The notes beneath the pieces are model-generated. The model had not been told where the DNA came from and made no database searches. It saw nothing but the letters and a program-made list of their open reading frames with translations. The translations under genes were made by a program, and so were the position numbers. Source: Actinomycetota bacterium (lineage in GTDB: Bacteria; Actinomycetota; Thermoleophilia; Gaiellales; F1-60-MAGs149). Taken from it: a stretch of DNA of 13,664 bases. The stretch covers positions 1 through 13,664 of the forward strand of contig CANKHS010000023.1 of NCBI GenBank assembly GCA_947481755.1, read 5' to 3'. Below are positions 8,388 to 13,664 of the stretch, in pieces (within the stretch, counting starts at the first letter, position 1; the number at the start of each line of letters is the position of its first letter).

Positions 8388-9454
8388 TCGCGGTCGTGCT
8401 GGTTGGGGGCGAGGGCACGCGTCTGCGTCCTCTGACGCTTGACGAACCGAAGCCCGTTTTGCCGATCGGTGGCATACCGTTCCTCTCGCTCTTGCTGGAT
8501 CGTCTTGCCGCCGCTGGGGTGACCCGCGTCATCTTTTCGTGCGGCTACCTTCCCGAGCGCCTCCGAGCTGGTATCGGGACGCCACCACCGGGCGTCGAAG
8601 TGGAGGTTGTTGTCGAGGACGAACCACTCGGCACTGCTGGTGCGATTCGTTTTGCGGCCGTCGGACGTGTCGATGGGCCATTCTTGGCCTTGAACGGTGA
8701 TGTCTTGGGTGATGCTGATTTTGGTGCCCTTGTGCGTGCTCACGAGGACGCGGGTGCGACGGCGTCGATCGGGCTGACGCCGGTCGATGACCCAACACGG
8801 TTTGGCGTCGTGGTGTGTGACGAAGCCGGCAATGTCGAGCGCTTCGTGGAGAAGCCGCCGAATGCGGATGGGCTTGGCCCGGCGCCCTGGTGGGTCAATG
8901 CCGGTGCGTATGTACTCGATCCATCTGTACTCGATCTGATCCCGGCAGATCAGATGGTGTCGATCGAGCGCGAGGTCTTTCCGCTGCTGGTGGGCAAGGG
9001 GCTGATCGCCTGCCAGGCCGAGGGGTATTGGCGTGACATTGGCACGCTGGAGAGTTATCTGGCCGCCAATGCTGACGCAATTGGCGGGCAGCTTCACACG
9101 CGCATTGGCGGCTCGCCGACCGCGCTCTTGGTCGATCCGACAGCGTCGGTCGCAGCCGATGCCCAACTCATCGCGCCGGTATTGATTGGTGCCGGCGCCG
9201 AGGTTGCAGCGGGTGCGACGATTGGACCCGATGCCGTAATCGGTGCGGGCAGTCGGATCGGCGCGCGCAGCGTCGTGCGCGGTGCCGTCCTGCTTGACAC
9301 GGTTGAGGTTGGAGCGGAGGCAACGATCGAACGTAGCGTCGTGGGTCGTGGCGCAACAGTGGGTGAGCGCTCGTCGCTGCTTGACTCGGCGCTCGGTACC
9401 GGCGAAATTATTGGTTCGGACCAGACACTGACCGACGAGCGGAGACCGAGCTGA
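8384..9454 (+). CDS. manC: Sugar-1-phosphate nucleotidyltransferase, probably mannose-1-phosphate guanylyltransferase
   Basis: The enzyme joins a nucleoside triphosphate and a sugar 1-phosphate to give an NDP-sugar. The 356 residues carry the signature GGEGTRLRPLT (8-18), EPKPVLPI (21-28), the metal-binding Asp106 in LNGDVL, VEKP (155-158), VNAGAYVL (171-178) and WRDIGT (216-221). Hexapeptide-type repeats of a left-handed beta-helix cover about 250-345. The VSIEREVFPLL stretch (192-202) closely resembles the mycobacterial GDP-mannose pyrophosphorylase Rv3264c as I recall it, so GTP plus mannose 1-phosphate is preferred; glucose-1-phosphate thymidylyl- or uridylyltransferase remains possible. 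The GTG at 8384 lies in the ugd stop (GTGA) and sets the signature motif eight residues in; an upstream extension of the frame to 8213 lies over ugd. It ends one base into the isomerase start (TGATG). Confidence 0.85.
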
Positions 9455-10458
9455 TGGCACCAGAGACGATGTTGGAGCAGGCACTCGACTTTCCGCGCCA
9501 ACTCGCGAGTGGTCTGGCTGCAGCTGAGGCGGCCGGTATTCCAGCGGCCGGTCCGCAGGCGGTCGCGTTGTGTGGGCTCGGTGGGTCGGCTGCGGGCGGA
9601 CGCCTGCTCGCAGCACTCTTTGCTGATCAGCTTGCGGTTCCTGTCGTGCCTGTCGATACGACAAGCCTGCCCGGTTGGATTGGTGCGGACACGCTCGTCG
9701 TCTGCACCTCCTATTCCGGTGCAACCGCCGAAACACTTGGCTGGTGGGAGCAGGCTGGACAGCGTGGCGCCCAGCGCATCGCCGTCACGGCTGGCGGTGC
9801 CTTGGCTGCTCGTGCCGGCGAGGCAGGCGCTCCATGTGTGGTGGTGGAGGCTGGGTTTCAACCACGCGGTGCGCTTGGGCTGCTGTTGGGCGCCCTCGTT
9901 GGCGCGCTCGATGCCGCCGGTGCTGCGCCGGGTGCGGCAGCGTTGCTTACTGCTGCGATTCCCACTACCGCGCGCGTGGTTGAAGCCGAGCGGGCAAATG
10001 CCGTTACTGCCAAGGCTGAGGCCGCGCAGCTCGCGGGCCAGATCGTTGTGTTCTACGGGTCTGCTGCACGTGCCGCCGCTGCCGTACGGCTAAAGAACCA
10101 GGTCAACGAGAACGCTAAGGCCACGGCCTTTGCTGGCGCGTTGCCCGAGATGGCGCATAACGAAGTGCTTGGCTGGATGGGGAGCAACCGCCACGACTTC
10201 CCGGCCGCTGCGGTGTTCCTCCGCGACGTCGCCGAGCCGGCTGCCGCGGCAGATCTCCATAACCGGATTTTCGCCTTGGTCGCGGGTGATCGCCCAACGG
10301 TGCTCGAATGGCATGGTGCGGGGGAGAGTGAACTCGAGCGCACGCTCGCGTTGCTGATTCACGGCGACGTCGTCTCCTGCCATCTCGCCGATTGTGAGGG
10401 TGTTGAGGCGCTCGACATCGCACGCCTGACGGGTCTCAAGGCTGCTCCTGCGGAGTAG
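9454..10458 (+). CDS. Bifunctional phosphoglucose/phosphomannose isomerase (SIS domain)
   Basis: This family interconverts fructose 6-phosphate with glucose 6-phosphate and mannose 6-phosphate. The N-terminal SIS sugar-phosphate domain has GLGGSA (41-46) and SYSGATAETL (86-95). QPRGALG (136-142) follows. The C-terminal bact-PGI_C part has LKNQVNENAK (213-222) and LPEMAHNE (230-237). By comparison with the Pyrobaculum enzyme (Glu203, His219 and a Lys near the C-terminus, as I recall), Glu219 and His235 keep the same 16-residue spacing and Lys329 lies five residues from the end, so the active site looks complete. At 334 residues the length is normal. With manC just upstream it could start the route from fructose 6-phosphate to GDP-mannose. 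Related proteins in mycobacteria (Rv3256c type) have no firmly known activity, so enzyme function is an inference. Ala runs (206-210, 263-266) are notable but fit the composition. Confidence 0.86.
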   Translation: MAPETMLEQALDFPRQLASGLAAAEAAGIPAAGPQAVALCGLGGSAAGGRLLAALFADQLAVPVVPVDTTSLPGWIGADTLVVCTSYSGATAETLGWWEQAGQRGAQRIAVTAGGALAARAGEAGAPCVVVEAGFQPRGALGLLLGALVGALDAAGAAPGAAALLTAAIPTTARVVEAERANAVTAKAEAAQLAGQIVVFYGSAARAAAAVRLKNQVNENAKATAFAGALPEMAHNEVLGWMGSNRHDFPAAAVFLRDVAEPAAAADLHNRIFALVAGDRPTVLEWHGAGESELERTLALLIHGDVVSCHLADCEGVEALDIARLTGLKAAPAE

Positions 10459-10503
10459 CGTACGATCTGTGCTTGAGCTCACGTGCAAGGACGTGTTCGG
10501 CTG

Positions 10504-11769
10504 ATGCCCAGCGTTGACCATGACATCAAGGATCTCGCGCTCGCCGAGCAGGGCTCTCGCCTGATCGAGTGGGCCGATCGCGACATGCCCGTGCTGCGCG
10601 AAATTCGTGCGCGCTTCGAACAGGAGCAGCCGTTCCAGGGGATTCGTATTAGCGCCTGTCTCCATGTCACCACCGAGACGGCCAACCTGATGCGTGCGCT
10701 CAAGGCGGGTGGCGCGGAGGTCGTTCTCTGCGCGTCGAACCCTCTCTCGACGCAAGACGAGGTAGCCGCCGCACTCGTTGCGGAGTACGACATCGCTGTC
10801 TTTGCGATCAGTGGTGAGGACGAGGACACGTATTACCGACATATCGTGGCCGCCGTCGATCATCGCCCGCACCTAACGGTGGACGACGGCGCAGACCTGA
10901 TCGGCCTGATCCACTCGACGCGTCGCGAACTGCTCGATTCGGTTATCGCAGGACTCGAGGAGACCACCACAGGCGTGATTCGTCTCCGCGCGATGGAATT
11001 CGACGGTGTGCTTGGTTTTCCGATCATTGCGGTCAACGAGGCGCAGTCGAAGCACCTCTTCGACAATCGCTATGGCACCGGCCAGTCGGCGGTTGATGGC
11101 ATTCTGCGCGCCACGAACGCCCTCTTGGCCGGCAGCACCTTCGTTGTGGCGGGCTATGGCTGGTGTGGTCGCGGAGTCGCCGAGCGGGCGCGCGGCATGG
11201 GCTCGCACGTGATCGTGCTCGAAGTCGATCCATTGCGCGCCCTCCAGGCTGCCATGGACGGTTTTCGGGTCATGACCGCCGAGCAGGCGGCCCCGCTCGG
11301 GGATATTTTCTGCACGGCCACGGGCGGGAAGCAGGTCTTGCGGGGCGAACACTTTGCGCGGATGAAGGACGGCGCGATTATCGCTAACGCGGGTCACTTC
11401 AACGTCGAGATCGATCTTCCAGCCCTTCGCGAACTGGCAGTGTCGTCGTCGACGCCACGTCCGTTCGTCGAGCAGTTCACACTCCCGAGTGGGAATCATC
11501 TGAACCTCCTGGCCGACGGCCGACTGATCAACCTTGTCGCGGCCGAGGGGCATCCAGCATCGGTGATGGACATGAGCTTTGCCAATCAGGCCCTGTCGGC
11601 CGAGTACGCCGTCAAGCAAGCTGGGACACTCGAGAACCGTGTCTACGTCGTGCCACCCGAGATTGACGTCGAGATCGCGCGCCTCAAGTTAGCCTCATTG
11701 AAAATCGAGATAGACGTCCTCAGCGAGGAACAGCAGCGCTATCTAAAGAGCTGGTCCGAGGGCACCTGA
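10504..11769 (+). CDS. ahcY: Adenosylhomocysteinase (S-adenosyl-L-homocysteine hydrolase), short type
   Basis: The enzyme splits S-adenosylhomocysteine into adenosine and homocysteine and so relieves inhibition of methyltransferases. The 421 residues show DIKDLALAEQG (7-17), LHVTTETANL (53-62) and DDGADLI (127-133). EETTTGVIRL (152-161) and KHLFDNRYGTGQS (183-195) bind substrate. The NAD-binding GYGWCGRG is at 217-224, NAGHFNVEID at 295-304 and AEGHPASVMDMSFANQ at 347-362. It lacks the long insertion and the lysine/tyrosine-rich C-terminus of the eukaryotic and common bacterial form, and ends QRYLKSWSEGT like archaeal and Thermotoga enzymes. The ATG at 10504 is chosen because family members begin just before DIKDL; AAGGA at 10487-10491 is a ribosome binding site at a rather long distance. 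GTG codons at 10483 and 10495 are alternatives. It lies 45 bases after the isomerase and 14 before mtnA. Confidence 0.94.
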   Translation: MPSVDHDIKDLALAEQGSRLIEWADRDMPVLREIRARFEQEQPFQGIRISACLHVTTETANLMRALKAGGAEVVLCASNPLSTQDEVAAALVAEYDIAVFAISGEDEDTYYRHIVAAVDHRPHLTVDDGADLIGLIHSTRRELLDSVIAGLEETTTGVIRLRAMEFDGVLGFPIIAVNEAQSKHLFDNRYGTGQSAVDGILRATNALLAGSTFVVAGYGWCGRGVAERARGMGSHVIVLEVDPLRALQAAMDGFRVMTAEQAAPLGDIFCTATGGKQVLRGEHFARMKDGAIIANAGHFNVEIDLPALRELAVSSSTPRPFVEQFTLPSGNHLNLLADGRLINLVAAEGHPASVMDMSFANQALSAEYAVKQAGTLENRVYVVPPEIDVEIARLKLASLKIEIDVLSEEQQRYLKSWSEGT

Positions 11770-11783
11770 GTGGCAGGCGCGGC

Positions 11784-12806
11784 GTGATTGCGCCAACCGA
11801 CATCATTCGGCTTGAGGCGCAGGCGGTGGTGATCCTTGATCAGACGCGATTGCCGAGCGAACGGGTTGAGCGCGAGTGTGCGACGGTGTCCGAGTTGGTG
11901 ATCGCAATCCGCGAGCTCGCGGTCCGTGGGGCTCCCGCGCTCGGCGTGGCGGGTGCGATGGGCGTCGCGCTGGCTGCCAGCCAGGCGCCTGATGAGCCAG
12001 AGCTTTTTCAGCGCACCGTGTTGGCCGAGGCGGCAATCCTCGCAGCCTCACGTCCGACCGCCATCAATCTCGCGGTTGGAGTCCAGACTGCGCTCGAGGC
12101 CGTCACCGGACTATGGGCCACGCCAGCGGCGGCTCGCAGTGCGTTGGTGGAGGCAGCGCTGGCGTTCCATCTTGCCGAGGTGCGACGGTGTGAGGAGATT
12201 GGTCGCCACGGCGCCACGTTGTTTACGGCACATGCTCGGATCTGCACGATCTGTAATGCAGGTGCTCTCGCGACGGGTGGCTACGGCACAGCGCTCGGTG
12301 TGATTCGGCGCTTGCACGAGGAGGGGCTCTCGCCGGCCGTGTGGGTACCCGAGACACGGCCACTGTTGCAGGGCGCGCGGCTGACCGCGTGGGAACTTGC
12401 GCAGGATGGCATTGCCCATCACGTCATCCCCGATGGAGCGATTGCCAGTCGTTTCGGACTTGGACTGATCGACGGCGTTGTCGTCGGTGCCGATCGGATT
12501 GCTGCCAATGGTGATACGGCGAACAAGGTTGGTACGTATGGCCTCGCGATCATGGCGCGGCACCACGGCATCCCGTTCTACGTCGCGGCGCCCAACACGA
12601 CGATCGATCCGAGCACATCGACAGGCGCAGAGATTCCGATTGAGGAGCGCCCGCGTGCTGAAGTGGCGGGAGTTGCCGGGCGACTGACGGTGGGAGACGA
12701 GAGTCCTGTTGTCAATCCGGCCTTCGACGTCACACCTGCAGCACTGATCGACGCGATCATCACTGAAGACGGTGTGCTTCGGGCGCCGTTCGATTTCTCT
12801 GCGTGA
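11784..12806 (+). CDS. mtnA: S-methyl-5-thioribose-1-phosphate isomerase
   Basis: MtnA converts methylthioribose 1-phosphate to methylthioribulose 1-phosphate in salvage of methylthioadenosine, a by-product of polyamine synthesis. The 340 residues have VRGAPALGVAGAMG (47-60), SRPTAINL (89-96) and the catalytic Cys157 in TICNAGALATGGYGTALG (155-172). PETRPLLQGARLTAWEL (189-205) and the catalytic Asp237 in VVVGADRIAANGD (232-244) follow, then ANKVGTYGLA (246-255), IPIEERP (284-290) and NPAFDVTP (311-318). These two residues match Cys160 and Asp240 of the B. subtilis enzyme with the same 80-residue spacing. The residue before the catalytic Cys is Ile where His is usual. The eIF2B-alpha-like fold also covers ribose-1,5-bisphosphate isomerases, but the motifs fit MtnA. 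It follows ahcY by 14 bases, and both clear by-products of S-adenosylmethionine use. The GTG at 11784 is the start that fits family length. Confidence 0.95.
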   Translation: MIAPTDIIRLEAQAVVILDQTRLPSERVERECATVSELVIAIRELAVRGAPALGVAGAMGVALAASQAPDEPELFQRTVLAEAAILAASRPTAINLAVGVQTALEAVTGLWATPAAARSALVEAALAFHLAEVRRCEEIGRHGATLFTAHARICTICNAGALATGGYGTALGVIRRLHEEGLSPAVWVPETRPLLQGARLTAWELAQDGIAHHVIPDGAIASRFGLGLIDGVVVGADRIAANGDTANKVGTYGLAIMARHHGIPFYVAAPNTTIDPSTSTGAEIPIEERPRAEVAGVAGRLTVGDESPVVNPAFDVTPAALIDAIITEDGVLRAPFDFSA

Positions 12807-12852
12807 CAGTCCGCGCGTACGGTGCGCGACGAGTGCCCGTGACGATGGTGCG

Positions 12853-13521
12853 ATGGATCTCGTTCGTCTCCTCGCCGATCAACGCTGTGCGAGTTGTGGC
12901 GTGCGTGGTGCAATCGTCTGCCGGCTCTGCCGTGGTTCTCTGCCGTGGCTTGCGGGACCGCTCTGCCCGCGTTGTGGCGAGCCAGAGCGAGAGGCGGTTA
13001 TCCGCTGTCCTGTCTGCCGCCGGTTAGGGACTGCGGTCGGGACAGTGCGCTCGGCAATTGCACTCTCTGACGTCGGCAACAAACTCATGCGCAGCTGGAA
13101 AGATGGTGCGCGTGCGCCGGTTGCCGAGCTTGCGGCCGCCTGCGTCGTGGCAGCCGTGCCGCGACCCACAGGCGATCTGATCGTGCCGATCCCCGGCGCG
13201 CGTAGTCGCGTCGCCTGGCGCGGGATCGACGGTCCCTGCGATCTGGCTCGCATGCTGGCCTGCCGCTGGCATCTTCCCGTGCGAACCGATCTGCTCGAGC
13301 GGGTGCATGAGCGCCCCCAGCGAGGGCTGACGGCGGCACAGCGTCAGCACAATGCTGCGGGAGCATTCGCAGCACGTGGAGTCGTCGAGGGGAGAGTCGT
13401 CTTGGTCGACGACGTGATGACGACGGGAGCAACTCTGCGAGCGGGTGTTCGTCAGTTGCGACAGGCCGGTGCTGGGCGGGTCGACGTCGTCACGTTTGCC
13501 CGTGTTGTCACAAGATTGTAG
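12853..13521 (+). CDS. comF: ComF-family amidophosphoribosyltransferase-like protein
   Basis: ComF-type proteins combine zinc-binding cysteines with a phosphoribosyltransferase fold. In competent bacteria they act in DNA uptake or processing; elsewhere the role is unclear. The 222 residues show cysteine pairs CASC (12-15), CRLC (23-26), CPRC (38-41) and CPVC (52-55), enough for two zinc sites. The typical linker RPQRGLTAAQRQHNAAGAF lies at 154-172. The PRPP-binding loop VVLVDDVMTTGATL is at 182-195. The ATG at 12853 is the first normal start codon in frame after the mtnA stop and begins the usual short lead before the first cysteine pair. There is no strong ribosome binding site. It lies 46 bases after mtnA and just before the ribosome-hibernation factor gene, an arrangement also known in mycobacteria (Rv3242c-Rv3241c). 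No other competence gene is in the window. Confidence 0.9.
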   Translation: MDLVRLLADQRCASCGVRGAIVCRLCRGSLPWLAGPLCPRCGEPEREAVIRCPVCRRLGTAVGTVRSAIALSDVGNKLMRSWKDGARAPVAELAAACVVAAVPRPTGDLIVPIPGARSRVAWRGIDGPCDLARMLACRWHLPVRTDLLERVHERPQRGLTAAQRQHNAAGAFAARGVVEGRVVLVDDVMTTGATLRAGVRQLRQAGAGRVDVVTFARVVTRL

Positions 13522-13533
13522 CGATCAAAAATT
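13505..13533 (+). promoter_or_regulatory. Weak promoter-like sequence at the comF 3' end
   Basis: TTGTCA (13505-13510) matches five of six -35 bases. It is followed after 17 bases by AAAATT (13528-13533), which keeps the two most important -10 positions (second A, last T), in a locally AT-rich patch. It could drive the hibernation-factor gene separately from the upstream genes, as expected for a stress-responsive function. The match is weak and may be chance. Confidence 0.22.
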
Positions 13534-13583
13534 GCTCTTCCCACGCCGCCGTTCGAGGAGTATGGTGAGTCCACTGTCACACG

Positions 13584-13590
13584 AGGAGGT
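13584..13590 (+). promoter_or_regulatory. Strong Shine-Dalgarno sequence (AGGAGGT) for the HPF gene
   Basis: AGGAGGT is a full complement to the 16S rRNA 3' end and lies six bases before the ATG at 13597. It is the best ribosome binding site in the window; most other genes here rely on overlap with the preceding gene. It fixes the start of the downstream gene and suggests efficient independent initiation. Confidence 0.85.
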
Positions 13591-13596
13591 GTCCCA

Positions 13597-13664
13597 ATGG
13601 ATGTTCGGGTGCACGCACGACACGTCGCTATTCCGCCCGAGTTGAGGGCGATGGCCGAGCAAAA
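13597..13664 (+). CDS. hpf: Ribosome hibernation promoting factor HPF/RaiA (3' end missing)
   Basis: Only the first 22 codons are in the window. They read as a short beta strand followed by a helix start: MDVRVHARHVAIPPELRAMA, then EQK. This fits the opening of HPF/RaiA ribosome-associated proteins, in which a strand of the form x-V-x-V-x-A-R-H/N is followed by 'x-x-P/T-x-x-L-R' and an alpha helix. Such proteins bind the 30S decoding region in stationary phase and form inactive 70S or 100S ribosomes. The call is supported by the position after comF, the order seen in actinobacteria, and by the strong ribosome binding site in front. Whether it is the short or the long form (with the dimerising C-terminal domain) cannot be seen. 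Confidence 0.72.
   Translation, partial: MDVRVHARHVAIPPELRAMAEQ

Noticed and set aside
9131..9420. Repetitive-looking GC-rich stretch at the end of manC as a DNA repeat array
   Set aside because: The periodicity is that of hexapeptide codons of a beta-helix domain, with no conserved DNA repeat unit.
12803..13027. Small plus-strand frame starting in the mtnA stop (GTGA), 74 codons
   Set aside because: The overlap looks like the pattern of its neighbours, but the frame runs through comF out of frame and shows no protein-like features.
13520..13537. AGCGA...TTGCT inverted repeat after comF as a terminator
   Set aside because: Only five pairs including a G-T wobble, followed by no T run. It cannot be called a terminator.

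Overview
The window is a GC-rich, tightly packed stretch of ordinary chromosome. Frequent GTG starts, 4-base stop/start overlaps and the gene order point to an actinobacterium. The second half follows an order I recall from Mycobacterium tuberculosis and relatives (LCP protein, mannose-1-phosphate guanylyltransferase, SIS isomerase, SAH hydrolase, ComF, HPF). The mtnA and UDP-glucose dehydrogenase insertions and the tyrA-aroA-cmk-plsC-der run would also suit a deep-branching class such as Thermoleophilia. That assignment is inference. I see no transposase, integrase, CRISPR array, phage gene, tRNA or rRNA.

Region 1 (1-4246, plus strand) is one run of five genes joined by 4-base overlaps. They are the tail of a prephenate dehydrogenase (ACT domain), EPSP synthase (aroA), a compact CMP kinase (cmk), a PlsC-type acyltransferase and the two-domain ribosome-assembly GTPase Der. 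It joins aromatic amino acid synthesis, pyrimidine nucleotide supply, phospholipid synthesis and 50S assembly.

Region 2 (4250-4828, minus strand) is a single histidine-phosphatase gene. It lies tail-to-tail with der (3 bases between the stop codons) and diverges from region 3. The 137-base gap at 4829-4965 is the largest non-coding stretch and should hold both promoters.

Region 3 (4966-10458, plus strand) is a cell-envelope cluster. It holds a large LytR-CpsA-Psr (LCP) protein with an additional C-terminal domain, UDP-glucose 6-dehydrogenase, a mannose-1-phosphate guanylyltransferase-like enzyme and a phosphoglucose/phosphomannose isomerase. Together they interconvert and activate sugars (UDP-glucuronate, GDP-mannose) for a surface glycopolymer that the LCP protein could attach to the wall.

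Region 4 (10504-13521, plus strand) holds two methyl-cycle salvage enzymes: S-adenosylhomocysteine hydrolase of the short type and methylthioribose-1-phosphate isomerase. A ComF-type phosphoribosyltransferase follows. The window ends in the first codons of a ribosome-hibernation factor (HPF) gene with a near-perfect Shine-Dalgarno sequence.

There is no gene-free stretch longer than 300 bases. I found no clear new system. The points worth a second look are within-family oddities: a shortened CMP kinase, altered G4 motifs in both G domains of Der, an IDGTR motif in PlsC, and the extra C-terminal domain of the LCP protein.
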